A stretch of 64,000 nucleotides of DNA from an uncultured Acetatifactor sp. (GCA_910577665.1 CAJTOJ010000014.1:1-64000), one strand, 5' to 3'. Shown: positions 26,045 to 35,059, counted from the stretch's first letter. Notes: generated by a model from the letters alone, not told the origin. Made by a program: numbers and translations.

Positions 26045-27493
26045 TCAAGTATGGATTTCCCCGCGATCCCACACTTTTGTGGGTTGTGCCTTGGGTGTAG
26101 GGCTGCGTAACAGCAGCCTGCCCAGGGCTTTTCCATTGAAGGGGAACAAGGGCCAGAAGTAACTGAAACCGCCGAAGGTGGGGGTGGTAGCCACGGACAG
26201 GAGTACCAGGAAGAGACCTGCCAGGAAGCCGGGTAGTCCCAGGAAACCGGTTGCGGCCACCAGGAGCATCCGGTACAGCCGGATACCGTCACTGAACTCT
26301 GTGCTGGTGAGAGACAGGGAGGACAACAGGGTCACGGCAGCGTAGAACAGCACTTCCACAGAAGCCCAGTTCATCCCCACGGCCATGTCCCCGATCAGCA
26401 GGCCCCCTACGATGGACAGGGAACCGGAGAATTTTCCGGAACTGACAGAGGAAGAATATTTGAACAGATCCAGCAGCAGTTCCACAGCCATTACATAGAA
26501 GAAGAGCCGCTGGGGGGTAATCTCTTCCTCTGCCAGGAGGCCAATACTGGCAGAAAATTCCGGGAACCAGGCACCTGCCAGCAGAAACAGGGGCATCAGA
26601 AGCAGACTCACCGGGATGCAAAGGAATCTGATGAGTCGGAAATAGGTACCCACTGAGGGACTTTTGTAATAATCCTCCGGACTCTGGGTGAACTGGAAGA
26701 TGGTGCAGGGCAGGATCATCACCAGTGGGGAATTGTCCACCAGCACCAGAATATGTCCTTCCAGCAGGTAACTACAGGCTACATCGGGTCGTTCTGTCAT
26801 CTGGATGGCGGGAAGGGGATTCCACCAGCGCTTGGGCAGTAGCAGCTCCTCCAGGCTTTTGGTGCCCATGGTCAGGGAAGTGGCCTTCAGGGAGTCGATG
26901 GTATCGGTGAGCTTCCCAAGCAGTTCCCGGTTCACGGCATGTCCCAGATAGGCCACGGCTACATCGGTGTGGCTGTCTGTGCCTACACTGTGCATGGCAA
27001 AACACAGATCGGCAGCCCGTACCCGTCTGCGGATCAGATTGGCATTGGACAGCAGGGTCTCCACGAAACCATCCCGGGATCCCCTGGTGGCCCGCTCCAG
27101 ATCCGGTTCTGCAATGCTTCTGGCTGGATAGGTCCGCACATCAATCAGTATGGCCTGGGCGAATCCGTCCACAAAGAGCGCAGCCGGGCCGCTTAAGACA
27201 TTCTGCAGGATGGTGTCCCAGGAGTCTGCCAGGGAGGTCTGTACATAGCCGATCTTGGCATTTACATATGCAGTAATGTCTGTGATTTCTTCTTCCTGTA
27301 CATAGAGGGGATCCTGCAGGTCAGAAAGGATCTGCTGCAGGATCTCTGTTTTGCAGAAACCGTTTACTCCCAGGAAGAAGGCTCTGGTTTTTCCCAGGGT
27401 AAGGGTCCGGTGCATCAGATCAAAACTCTCTTCCAGGGGAAGCAGCCGGGACAGACAACTTATATTTTCATTCAGGCTTTGGGATAATTTCAT
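26045..27493 (-). CDS. Spore germination protein, GerA/SpoVAF family
   Basis: 482 residues from ATG 27493 (a longer frame to 27571 has no ribosome site). The N-terminal soluble half has the family signature VRTYPARS-EPDLERATRGSRDGFVE and NLIRRRVR; the C-terminal half has about five membrane spans. It belongs to the A-subunit family of germinant receptors; the length and GFxETL-type motifs fit SpoVAF-like stand-alone members as well as GerA. No B or C subunit follows, which favours SpoVAF-like. It acts in the spore inner membrane and supports a spore-forming host. Expression is probably forespore-specific; I did not identify a sigma-G promoter. Confidence 0.85.
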   Translation of the reverse strand: MKLSQSLNENISCLSRLLPLEESFDLMHRTLTLGKTRAFFLGVNGFCKTEILQQILSDLQDPLYVQEEEITDITAYVNAKIGYVQTSLADSWDTILQNVLSGPAALFVDGFAQAILIDVRTYPARSIAEPDLERATRGSRDGFVETLLSNANLIRRRVRAADLCFAMHSVGTDSHTDVAVAYLGHAVNRELLGKLTDTIDSLKATSLTMGTKSLEELLLPKRWWNPLPAIQMTERPDVACSYLLEGHILVLVDNSPLVMILPCTIFQFTQSPEDYYKSPSVGTYFRLIRFLCIPVSLLLMPLFLLAGAWFPEFSASIGLLAEEEITPQRLFFYVMAVELLLDLFKYSSSVSSGKFSGSLSIVGGLLIGDMAVGMNWASVEVLFYAAVTLLSSLSLTSTEFSDGIRLYRMLLVAATGFLGLPGFLAGLFLVLLSVATTPTFGGFSYFWPLFPFNGKALGRLLLRSPTPKAQPTKVWDRGEIHT

Positions 27494-27779
27494 GGCTTGG
27501 TCTCGCTTTCGGGAATATTCTGGGAGCAGTGATACCTTTGCGGGCAATGGGAAAGGCCCGGGCATCTTCAATGCTGTCTGGCAGGACAGTATTGGCGGGG
27601 CATTGTTCTTCTAGGTTGCCCTGGGTGTGGGGATTTATGCATGATCGGGGACTTGGAATGAGCGAAGGAATTCGAGGACAGTTTCTGGATGGGATATCTG
27701 TCACGGGAGATGACAGGGAGAATTATGTAAGCGAAACAGGACATTTCCTATTTCGCATAAGAGACAGAACAGAGTACAG

Positions 27780-28352
27780 TTACAGAAAAAGCTGTACCAT
27801 TCCAAGGGCTATGAGCAGTGCCCCGGACAGGGGATCTGCCATGTCCCCGGCCAGTCTGAGGAGGCGGCTCTTGCCAAGGCGGTTGCCGGAGAAGAGAAAC
27901 AGAAGGGAGCAGGCAAAGGTGGATATGGAGGCTGGCAGCAGCGGCAGGCCTGCCATGCTGGCGCTGAGACCGATCCCTATGTTGTTCACTGACAGAGTGA
28001 GACTCAGTGCCAGGAGTTGGGGAAGGGATAATTTACCGGCAGGTTTTCCGGAAGAGGCCAGGTCAGATTCCTGTGGTCCCCTTAGGAGATCCAGGATCCA
28101 CTTGATGATATAGTAAATTCCCAGCAGCATCAGGATCAGGCTGCCTGCGCAGCCTCCCAGAGGAGATGGCAGGAGAGGCGTAATCTGCTGCCCGAGGCTC
28201 ACGGAGAGGCAGGTGCCGGACAGGGTAATCAGGCTGATCAACAGATTCTCCCGCAGGCGGATCTGCACACCCCGCAGGCCTAAGCTGATGCCTACCAGCA
28301 GTGCGTCCAGGCTGGCTGACACCCCGAACATAAGTGAGGAAATCAGATACAT
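27780..28352 (-). CDS. ytaF: YtaF-like sporulation membrane protein (MntP fold)
   Basis: 190 residues, six hydrophobic segments in two halves that repeat the pattern of MntP-type cation efflux proteins: ASLDALLVGISLGLRG near the N-terminus and LSVNNIGIGLSASMAG after the midpoint, with an Asp and an Asn at matching positions. This pair is typical of YtaF, a sporulation-associated relative of MntP. AGGTGA precedes the ATG. It is likely in the same minus-strand unit as the spore germination gene, 286 bases upstream of it; I see no gene in that gap. Confidence 0.8.
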   Translation of the reverse strand: MYLISSLMFGVSASLDALLVGISLGLRGVQIRLRENLLISLITLSGTCLSVSLGQQITPLLPSPLGGCAGSLILMLLGIYYIIKWILDLLRGPQESDLASSGKPAGKLSLPQLLALSLTLSVNNIGIGLSASMAGLPLLPASISTFACSLLFLFSGNRLGKSRLLRLAGDMADPLSGALLIALGMVQLFL

Positions 28353-28461
28353 GGTATGTCACCTGTCTGAAAATTATGTTTTATTTACTATATTCGGGTC
28401 GGAAAAAAGAGTGAGAGATACGCGGGATTGTTGACTTTGCTATGTTAAATCCGGGGTAAGT

Positions 28462-28555
28462 ATAGTATAATAAGTCCATATTCCAGGAAGGAAGCGGCCG
28501 TATGGCCATCCATACTATGATTGAACTGAAATCATAGTATAATAAGTCCATATTC
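28462..28555. repeat. Two 22-base direct repeats carrying a TATAAT box
   Basis: Identical 22-mers at 28462-28483 and 28534-28555, each containing TAGTATAATAAG and ending CCATATTC. Between them ATACTATGATT (28512-28522) pairs perfectly with AATCATAGTAT (28530-28540), and the second arm runs into the second repeat. This could be duplicated promoter or operator DNA. Confidence 0.6.
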
Positions 28556-28659
28556 TAATATTTATTGGTGTGCCCGCAAGAAGGTATGTGGACACCTGGC
28601 TGAAGCGGGTAAAGAGGGGTAAGATTGAAAATTGAAAATTTTCAATCCCAGGTTTGTGT

Positions 28660-28703
28660 CTGCGCGGCATCCACAAACTTGACATGCGCAAAAGGCCGCG
28701 CAG
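28660..28703 (+). promoter_or_regulatory. Leader hairpin next to the ribosome site
   Basis: CTGCGCGGC (28660-28668) and GCCGCGCAG (28695-28703) pair perfectly and end directly before AAAGGGAG, the ribosome site of the next gene. This may modulate translation. Confidence 0.45.
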
Positions 28704-28717
28704 AAAGGGAGTTAAAA

Positions 28718-29527
28718 ATGAGATTTGTGTATCCGCAGGGCAAGAGAAAAGCACTCACATTCAGTTATGACGATGGGCAGGATTTTGACAGGAGACTGGC
28801 AGGACTGTTGCGGGATCACGGTATGAAGGGGACATTTCATCTGAATTCCGGGAACCTTGGACTGCACCGGGGCAGGGAAGTCTTCGTGTCAGCTTCGGAG
28901 ATCCCGGAGGTGTATCAGGGGCATGAGGTGGCCTGTCACGGTGTCTGGCACAGGAACCCGCCCACCATCACCAGGCAGCAGATGGTGTTGGAGATCCAGG
29001 AGGACAGAAAGGCGCTGGAGAAGATTACCGGAGGCCTGGTGCAGGGGATGTCCTATGCTTTCGGCAATTATAACAAGGAGATCATGGAGCTTGCCAGATC
29101 CCTGGGGATTCGCTATTCCCGCACAGTGCAGGAAACAGGGAATTTTTTCCCGCCATCGGACTTCCTGGAGTGGCATCCTACCTGCCATCATAATAGCCAT
29201 TTGCTGGAATTGGGGGACGGTTTTCTGGATGTGCCGGGGTTCTATGAACTTCCGGTGATGTATGTGTGGGGACATAGTTTTGAGTTCGGCTGGTCCGGAG
29301 ACTGGAGCGTCATAGAAGCGTTTGTGGAGAAAATGGCCGGAAAGGAGGACATCTGGTATGCCACCAACGGGGAGATCTGCAACTATATCCAGGCTGTGAG
29401 AGGACAGGAATTCTCTGCGGACGGCTGTGTCATGCACAATCCCACGGCTACCAGCGTATGGGTGGGCGTAAAGGGAAGTTTTCTGGAAGTGGCGCCGGGT
29501 GAAACCAGGGAAATCGGGGAATTATAA
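28718..29527 (+). CDS. Polysaccharide deacetylase family protein
   Basis: 269 residues without signal peptide. The NodB-type core is seen: ALTFSYDDGQ (catalytic Asp pair) near residue 12, then EVACHGVWH, where the His residues would bind metal, and later SYAFGNYN and IRYSRTV. These enzymes remove acetyl groups from amino sugars, but cytosolic members of this subgroup may act on small substrates. The ATG follows AAAGGGAG by 6 bases, and the frame open upstream to 28625 is disregarded. Monocistronic by context. Confidence 0.78.
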   Translation: MRFVYPQGKRKALTFSYDDGQDFDRRLAGLLRDHGMKGTFHLNSGNLGLHRGREVFVSASEIPEVYQGHEVACHGVWHRNPPTITRQQMVLEIQEDRKALEKITGGLVQGMSYAFGNYNKEIMELARSLGIRYSRTVQETGNFFPPSDFLEWHPTCHHNSHLLELGDGFLDVPGFYELPVMYVWGHSFEFGWSGDWSVIEAFVEKMAGKEDIWYATNGEICNYIQAVRGQEFSADGCVMHNPTATSVWVGVKGSFLEVAPGETREIGEL

Positions 29528-29561
29528 GGAGAGTCACATAGTATCAATAGAAGGAACAGCA

Positions 29562-29713
29562 TGGATGCAGTTGCTGTTCACAGGTGCCACCGCGAGGTGT
29601 TTTCACACGCCCTTTGTGTGACAAACCCGAGACTGTCGTGCGCCAAAACGCCTGCATTTGGCGTTTTGTGTGCATATGTTGCTGTGAACGGAGTGAACAG
29701 TAACTGGATGCAG
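29562..29713 (+). mobile_element. MITE-like element, best copy of a dispersed family (copy A)
   Basis: A 134-base element (29571-29704) has imperfect terminal inverted repeats TTGCTGTTCAC and GTGAACAGTAA and is flanked by a 9-base direct repeat TGGATGCAG (29562-29570 and 29705-29713), as left by transposition. Inside is a hairpin CAAAACGCC (29644-29652) with GGCGTTTTG (29660-29668). No coding capacity. Related sequences occur at 39541, 42440, 48097, 51038 and 51376. Confidence 0.65.
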
Positions 29714-29740
29714 TCTTCGAGCATCCATATGGAGGTGAAA

Positions 29741-30304
29741 ATGTTGACAGAGGATATGGCCATGATCGGTGATGAGGCGTATGGGGCGGCCAAGGAGCTG
29801 CTTGAACGTGCAGGCCTTAAGGAAGGGGAGATTCTGGTGGTGGGCTGCTCTACCAGCGAGGTGGGAGGGGCCGGCATCGGCACCTTTTCCAGCCCGGAGC
29901 TGGCGGAGGTGGTCTTCGGCGGCATCTACCAGGCAACCCAGGAGGCGGGAGTGTACCTGGCAGCCCAGTGCTGCGAGCATTTGAACCGCGCCCTGGTTCT
30001 GGAGCAGGAGGCGGCCCGGGTGTACGGCTATGAAGTGGTAAATGTGGTGCCGCAGCCCAAAGCGGGGGGATCCTTTGCTACTTCTGCCTACAAGGCCTTT
30101 GAACATCCTGTGGCAGTGGAACACATTAAGGCCCATGCAGGGATCGATATTGGGGATACCTTGATCGGGATGCATCTTAGGGAGGTGGCGGTGCCGGTGC
30201 GGATCCGCACGGCTCAGATCGGGGACGCCCATGTGACATGTGCCCGCACCAGGCCCAGGTTTATCGGCGGCAGCAGGGCAATGTACGATGAAGGGATGCT
30301 GTGA
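29741..30304 (+). CDS. UPF0340/TIGR01440 family protein (YwlG-like)
   Basis: 187 residues. The family is recognised by EILVVGCSTSEVGGAGIGTFSSPELA, here in shortened form VVGCSTSEV, then QCCEHLNRALV and VNVVPQPKAGGS and the C-terminal RPRFIGGSRA. Function is not known in the family. ATG 29741 follows GGAGGTGA (29731-29738). The upstream open frame to 29561 is the MITE-like element, not protein. The insertion lies only 27 bases before this start, so it probably now forms part of the leader. Confidence 0.85.
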   Translation: MLTEDMAMIGDEAYGAAKELLERAGLKEGEILVVGCSTSEVGGAGIGTFSSPELAEVVFGGIYQATQEAGVYLAAQCCEHLNRALVLEQEAARVYGYEVVNVVPQPKAGGSFATSAYKAFEHPVAVEHIKAHAGIDIGDTLIGMHLREVAVPVRIRTAQIGDAHVTCARTRPRFIGGSRAMYDEGML

Positions 30305-30787
30305 GAACACCGCCATTGGATCCCTTTAGGATGAAAGGTTCAGCGATCATGGCGTGTTGGCACCAAAGTAGAAAGCTGGTTATGTATTTCTGTTGCACGG
30401 TCTGTACTACTTAAAAAGTCTGGACTGAACAGATATTTGTGCAAGAATAATTGATGTATGTGTATCCGTCAAGTTTGCAAAAGAAGATTGATAAAAAACA
30501 GGGCAGACCAAGAAAGACTATGAAAAATGATGAACATATCCCTGGAAAGTAGTAGCAGGATATGCAAAGGCGGATATGGAAAAGGTGGGGCAGGCAGCCG
30601 CATGATAAAAGGTGTACCGTTCTCTCTTCATCACAGTACACCTTCTATACTATAGGAGAATTGTTGTCGGATTTTCTGCCATTGGCCTGCGGCTCTGGCT
30701 GGATACAGGGAGTCCTGTGTATAGTTTCCAGGACAGCGGGTTATGCTTTGTCTGCTGCCTGCTTTTTGCGGGCATACGGAGTAACTA
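30305..30787. other. Gene-free stretch
   Basis: 483 bases without a supportable gene. A 32-codon plus-strand frame starting near 30452 contains KKQGRPRK, an AT-hook-like string, but lacks a ribosome site. Locally AT-rich around 30390-30540, then GC-rich to the end of the convergent murG. It may hold decayed sequence. Confidence 0.4.
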
Positions 30788-31861
30788 TCATCCCTGATCC
30801 GCAACCGCATCCTCCAGCAGGCCCAGGATGGTCTGGATGGAATCCATCTGGCCGCTGCGGTTCATGGCATCCCGGTAGGTCTGTCTGGTAAAATACAGCT
30901 CATGCACTTTATCCGAGAGGAGTTCCACAGTAAGGTCATCCTCCTGCAATACAATGGAAAAACCCTGGGACTCGAAGGACTGGGCGTTTAAAAGCTGGTC
31001 TCCCCTGCTGTTGGTGGCAGGCAGGGGAATCAGGATATTGGGCTTTCTCAAGGCCAGCAGCTCGCAGATGGCATTGGCGCCTGCCCGGGAAATGACCAGA
31101 TCCGCCATGGCAAACAGATCTTTCAGTTCGGTTTTGATATACTCGAACTGTTTGTAGCCCGGGGTGTTCAGCAGCAGATTATCCACCTTGTCCTTTCCGC
31201 AGAGATGGACTACCTGGAAATCCTCCAAGAGCCTGGGCAGGGTATCCCGGACGGCTTTGTTCACATTGGCAGCGCCCAGGCTTCCGCCGATCACCAGGAT
31301 CACAGGCCTGTTGGCGGTAAAGCCGCACAGATCCAGTCCGGCCAGCTTGTTGCCCTGGGACAGCTCTGCCCGGATGGGGGAGCCGGTGAGGACTGCCTTG
31401 TCCTGGGGCAGCAGCCCAAGGGTCTCCGGGAAGTTACAACACACCTTCCTGGCCACCGGGATACAGAGTTTATTGGCGAGTCCCGGTGTCATATCTGACT
31501 CATGGATGATGCATGGAATTCCCAGGGAAGCAGCCGCCCGCACCACGGGTACACTGACAAAACCACCCTTGGAAAATACCACATCTGGCAGGATCCGCTT
31601 CAAGATCCGTCTTGCTTCGGCGAATCCTTTGATCACCCGGAAGGGATCTGTAAAATTCCGGGGATCCAGATAACGGCGGAACTTTCCGGTGGAGATCCCT
31701 TCGTAGGGAATGTCGAAGTCCCCGATCAGTTTTTTCTCAATCCCATCATAGGAGCCGATGTATGTAATCTCATAACCGGCCGCCTTCAAGGCGGGAAGCA
31801 GAGCGATATTCGGGGTCACATGCCCGGCAGTTCCGCCTCCAGTCAAAATGATTTTCTTCAT
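30788..31861 (-). CDS. murG: UDP-GlcNAc:undecaprenyl-PP-MurNAc-pentapeptide GlcNAc transferase
   Basis: MurG turns lipid I into lipid II at the inner membrane face in peptidoglycan synthesis. 357 residues. N-terminal GGGTAGHVTPNIAL holds the first G-loop; the C-terminal UDP-binding region has VIGGSLGAANVNK and later ISRAGANAICELLALRKPNILIPLP in shortened form SRAGANAICELL. Length is standard. It is not in a dcw cluster here, as is common for second or relocated copies in this group, so it may be a paralogue of a dcw-located murG. Confidence 0.88.
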   Translation of the reverse strand: MKKIILTGGGTAGHVTPNIALLPALKAAGYEITYIGSYDGIEKKLIGDFDIPYEGISTGKFRRYLDPRNFTDPFRVIKGFAEARRILKRILPDVVFSKGGFVSVPVVRAAASLGIPCIIHESDMTPGLANKLCIPVARKVCCNFPETLGLLPQDKAVLTGSPIRAELSQGNKLAGLDLCGFTANRPVILVIGGSLGAANVNKAVRDTLPRLLEDFQVVHLCGKDKVDNLLLNTPGYKQFEYIKTELKDLFAMADLVISRAGANAICELLALRKPNILIPLPATNSRGDQLLNAQSFESQGFSIVLQEDDLTVELLSDKVHELYFTRQTYRDAMNRSGQMDSIQTILGLLEDAVADQG

Positions 31862-31945
31862 AATTCACCCACCTATGCCATTTGGTGGCCTGCATTGGGC
31901 TTGACGGGCATTCCGTATGGGAAATTACGTCCAGGCAGGCTTCTA

Positions 31946-32182
31946 TCAGATCATGCTTTCCAGTGCCTTGGCAAGCTGGTCGGGACAGGAAGTGGACTTC
32001 ATGCCGCAGCGGATGCCTTTCAGACGGCTGATGGCTTCTTCAGGCTTCATGCCCTTCACCAGGGCGCTTACCCCTTTTAAGTTGCCATTGCAGCCACCGG
32101 TGAACTGGACATAGTCGATAACACCGTCCTTCAGTTCGATTTCGATTTCCTGGGAACAGGTTCCCTGTGTTTTGTATTTCAT
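31946..32182 (-). CDS. TIGR03905 family TSCPD-domain protein
   Basis: 78 residues. The sequence runs KYKTQGTCSQEIEIEL, FTGGCNGNLKGVSALVKG and ends GIRCGMKSTSCPDQLAKAL, with the TSCPD signature. Such domains also form the C-terminus of class II ribonucleotide reductases and may bind metal through their cysteines. Function of the stand-alone form is unknown. ATG 32182 follows AAAGGTGG; an in-frame ATG at 32200 sits inside that ribosome site. Confidence 0.82.
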   Translation of the reverse strand: MKYKTQGTCSQEIEIELKDGVIDYVQFTGGCNGNLKGVSALVKGMKPEEAISRLKGIRCGMKSTSCPDQLAKALESMI

Positions 32183-32302
32183 GGAGATACCACCTTTCAA
32201 TTAGACTATTATGTTCTATATTATAACAAATTAGCAATGATTGTGCAATATTTCCAGAGGGTCTGTTTTCTCCTTGTTACGGTTCACCTGGTACTGCCGC
32301 CA

Positions 32303-32334
32303 GGCACGATTTTGCGAATGGGCATAAGCTGAAC
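32303..32334 (+). repeat. Partial copy of the hairpin-rich dispersed element
   Basis: A 23-base match (32303-32325, starting GGCACGATTTTGCGAATGG) followed by AAGCTGAAC recurs at 46171-46202, where it forms the right end of a larger structured element. The two sites are otherwise unrelated intergenic DNA. Confidence 0.6.
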
Positions 32335-32362
32335 TTTTCAAAGAAAACTTAAGGCTCCTTCC

Positions 32363-33253
32363 TTATCTGGCCTGCTGACGGAAGGTTCTGGGAGATACAC
32401 CGTTGATCCGCCGGAAACAGTCTTTGAAATAATTGCTGCTGTTGAAGCCACAGCGGATGGCAATCTGCGTGACGGAGATGTCTGTGGACAGGAGCATCTG
32501 GCTGGCCTGGCGGATGCGGATATAATTCAGGTATTCCTTGAAAGTAGTACCCGTGATGCGCTTGAACTTCCGGGACAGGTAGGTGGGTGTCAGGCTGATG
32601 GCTGCCGCTACTTCGGTTAAGGTCAAGGGCATAGCGTAATTCTGCGCTATATAGTGGAGGGCGGCATTGATGTCTGTGCTGATCCCGCTGCCACACCGGA
32701 TTTCTTCCTGGGTGAAAATCGTGCAGGGAGACAGGGGCATGCCGTTGCTTCTTCTGGGATCCGGATCCGCATACACAGGCAATCCATGGCGTTTGATGGT
32801 CAGCAGCAGGGTCATCACCTGGAGCTGTAAGAAGGCATGGGAGTAGGGGTCGGGGGCGTTACTTTCCTGCAACATTGTGTCCAGGAGGGGATCTATCACG
32901 CTGCGCCCGGTTTCTGAGAGCACTACCCTGCCAGTGTGGAACAGTCTTTCCGGAAGATCCGGATGGCTGTCCTGGCAGACACCGGAAAGAGCCTGGGGCA
33001 GACAGTAGACTACTGTGCGCTCACAAGGGACAATGCCCTCGTACCGTGTGCTGTGGGTATCTCCAGGAGCGATGAGGAAGAGGTCACCAGCCTGGAGACG
33101 ATGGGATTCCCCGGCTACAGAGTACACACAGCTCCCTGTCCGCAGATAGAAGATTTCACTGTAACGGTGAAAATGTCCGTAAGTCATGGAGAAAATGGGC
33201 ACCCGGGTCTGGCGTTCCACATAGATGCCTTCATTGTTGTCCTCTGTGTACAT
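32363..33253 (-). CDS. AraC-family transcriptional regulator
   Basis: 296 residues. N-terminal cupin-like sensor (residues 20-70, HFHRYSEIFYLRTGSCVYS and LFLIAPGDTH) and C-terminal double helix-turn-helix: PLTLTEVAAAISLTPTYLSR, then ISVTQIAIRCGFNSSNYFK, ending NGVSPRTFR. AAAGGAGA precedes the ATG. It is divergent from the GH4 gene and very probably activates it in response to a sugar, likely a galacturonide if the GH4 assignment is right. Confidence 0.88.
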   Translation of the reverse strand: MYTEDNNEGIYVERQTRVPIFSMTYGHFHRYSEIFYLRTGSCVYSVAGESHRLQAGDLFLIAPGDTHSTRYEGIVPCERTVVYCLPQALSGVCQDSHPDLPERLFHTGRVVLSETGRSVIDPLLDTMLQESNAPDPYSHAFLQLQVMTLLLTIKRHGLPVYADPDPRRSNGMPLSPCTIFTQEEIRCGSGISTDINAALHYIAQNYAMPLTLTEVAAAISLTPTYLSRKFKRITGTTFKEYLNYIRIRQASQMLLSTDISVTQIAIRCGFNSSNYFKDCFRRINGVSPRTFRQQAR

Positions 33254-33679
33254 TTGCGCAGTCTCCTTTCCTGGTGGATATTCTCAAAGCTTCCATGTGC
33301 TGGTTCCCGTCCTTACAACCTGGTCTGTGTCCATTATAACATTACAGGGGAGGGGGGACAAGCCCGGACAGGATAGTTTTTGCAAACAGGACAAATAATC
33401 TGTGGTATTTCCGGTAAGGACATAGGAATTAGGTAGTATTTGGAGGGAGGATTCCTTACAATACAAGAGAAATGTTCCAATGTAGCTGGTCTGTACTTAG
33501 CATATGCGCGCCTGCTCTCACATGGGAGGGGCTCATGCGGGAAAGGCAAGGGCTCAAGGTTGAATAAATATGCGTATTCAACTGACCCATCTGCGTGTCG
33601 CAACACACAGATGGGTATAAGTTTAAAAGTAAACTTTCAAATTATTTATATGCGCTGAAGCGCATGCGGAGGTATAAGA
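33254..33679. other. Divergent control region with three leader hairpins
   Basis: No gene. Between the AraC regulator and GH4 gene are three hairpins on the GH4 side: GTTGAATA (33559-33566) with TATTCAAC (33575-33582); CCCATCTG (33586-33593) with CAGATGGG (33608-33615), extended by GTGT/ACAC inside; and ATGCGCT (33650-33656) with AGCGCAT (33659-33665), just before GGAGG. Confidence 0.55.
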
Positions 33680-35059
33680 ATGAAGTATTGTAATGACCAT
33701 GTGGAAGACATACAGATTGCGTACATCGGAGGCGGATCCAGGGGGTGGGCCTGGACATTTATGACGGATCTGGCGCAGGAACCTGCCATCTGTGGCACCA
33801 TCCGGCTGTATGACATTGACAGAGAGGCGGCCAGGGCCAACGAAACCATTGGGAACAGTCTCTGCCACCGGGAGGATGTGCCGGGAAAATGGCATTATTG
33901 CGTGAAGGATACCATGGAAGAAGCGCTGACAGGTGCGGATTTCGTGGTGATCTCCATCCTGCCAGGAACTTTTGAAGAGATGGAAGTGGATGTACATATG
34001 CCGGAGCGGCTGGGGATCTACCAGTCTGTGGGAGATACCGCAGGCCCGGGGGGCATGATCCGTGCCCTGCGTACCCTGCCCATGTTCGTGGAGTTTGCCA
34101 CGGCCATTGAAAAATATGCCCCGGACGCCTGGGTGATCAACTACACCAACCCCATGTCCCTGTGTGTGAAGGCCTTGTATGAGACATATCCTGGTATCAA
34201 GGCTTTCGGTTGCTGCCATGAGGTGTTCGGCACCCAGAAAGTGCTGGCGGCCATTGCGCAACAGGAACTGGGAATAGACCAGATTGACCGCAAGGACATC
34301 CATGTGAATGTGCTGGGCATCAACCATTTTACCTGGTTTGATTATGCCAGCTATAAGGGAGTGGATCTGTTCCCTGTGTACCGTCATTACATAGATGCCC
34401 ATTTTGGAGAGGGCTATGAGGAGAAGGATCAGAACTGGATGAATTCAACCTTCGCCTGTGCCCACCGGGTAAAGATGGATCTGTTCAACCGCTTCGGGCT
34501 GATTGCGGCAGCCGGGGACCGTCATCTGGCGGAATTTATGCCGGGGGAGGAATACCTGAAGGATCCGGAAACGGTAGCGGACTGGCGTTTTGGTCTCACA
34601 TCCGTGGCCTGGCGCAAGGAGGATCTGCAAAAACGTCTGGAGCGGTCCCGCAGGCTGGTGACCGGGGAGGAAAAACTGAAACTGGAACCAACAGGTGAGG
34701 AGGGGATCCTGCTGATCAAGGCATTGTGTGGCCTGTGCCGGCTGGTCAGCAATGTGAACATCCCCAACAGTGCCAGGCAGATTGCAAACCTGCCGGAAAA
34801 CGCGGTGGTGGAGACCAATGCCATATTTGAGCGGGATGCCATCCGCCCTGTGACGGCTGGAAGTGTGCCGGAGCCTGTCCGCGGGCTGCTCCTGCCACAT
34901 ATAGAGAACCATGAGAGGATCATGAAGGTAGTAGCCGGAGGCAACAGGGACACGGAACTGGTGGTGGAAGCTTTCCTGCAGGATCCTCTCGTGAAGGGAC
35001 GTGTTTCCCAGACGGAAGTCCGTAAACTGGTAAGGGATATGATGGAGGCAACTTTGTAA
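33680..35059 (+). CDS. GH4 family glycosidase, probably alpha-galacturonidase
   Basis: 459 residues. NAD-binding N-terminus AYIGGGSRGW, metal/NAD motifs NYTNPMSL and GINHFTW, and the subfamily-defining segment C179-H180-E181-V182. In GH4, the residues after this Cys-His track substrate; CHEV was described for the B. subtilis LplD alpha-galacturonidase, whereas alpha-glucosidases and alpha-galactosidases have CHSx forms. The enzyme needs NAD and a divalent metal and acts in the cytosol. GGAGG at 33668-33672. A divergent AraC regulator and a PL22 lyase elsewhere in the window support a pectin role. Substrate is inference from one motif. Confidence 0.82.
   Translation: MKYCNDHVEDIQIAYIGGGSRGWAWTFMTDLAQEPAICGTIRLYDIDREAARANETIGNSLCHREDVPGKWHYCVKDTMEEALTGADFVVISILPGTFEEMEVDVHMPERLGIYQSVGDTAGPGGMIRALRTLPMFVEFATAIEKYAPDAWVINYTNPMSLCVKALYETYPGIKAFGCCHEVFGTQKVLAAIAQQELGIDQIDRKDIHVNVLGINHFTWFDYASYKGVDLFPVYRHYIDAHFGEGYEEKDQNWMNSTFACAHRVKMDLFNRFGLIAAAGDRHLAEFMPGEEYLKDPETVADWRFGLTSVAWRKEDLQKRLERSRRLVTGEEKLKLEPTGEEGILLIKALCGLCRLVSNVNIPNSARQIANLPENAVVETNAIFERDAIRPVTAGSVPEPVRGLLLPHIENHERIMKVVAGGNRDTELVVEAFLQDPLVKGRVSQTEVRKLVRDMMEATL

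Larger units (their letters stand above)
28353..28717. other. Divergent intergenic region with direct and inverted repeats
   Basis: No gene seen. It separates the YtaF-like gene from the deacetylase-like gene and holds a duplicated 22-base sequence, an 11-base inverted repeat, a 16-base palindrome ATTGAAAATTTTCAAT (28631-28646) and a hairpin just before the ribosome site (28660-28703). Confidence 0.5.

Noticed and set aside
27468..27704. Minus-strand 78-codon frame upstream of the spore germination gene
   Set aside because: Overlaps the germination gene start, no ribosome site, Pro/Arg-rich shadow-type content.
30411..30641. Minus-strand 76-codon frame, Cys/Phe/Tyr-rich
   Set aside because: No ribosome site, no family resemblance and not linked to a neighbour; composition alone explains it.
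33334..33606. Minus-strand 90-codon frame in the AraC-GH4 intergenic region
   Set aside because: Covers the leader hairpins, has no ribosome site and no recognisable domain.
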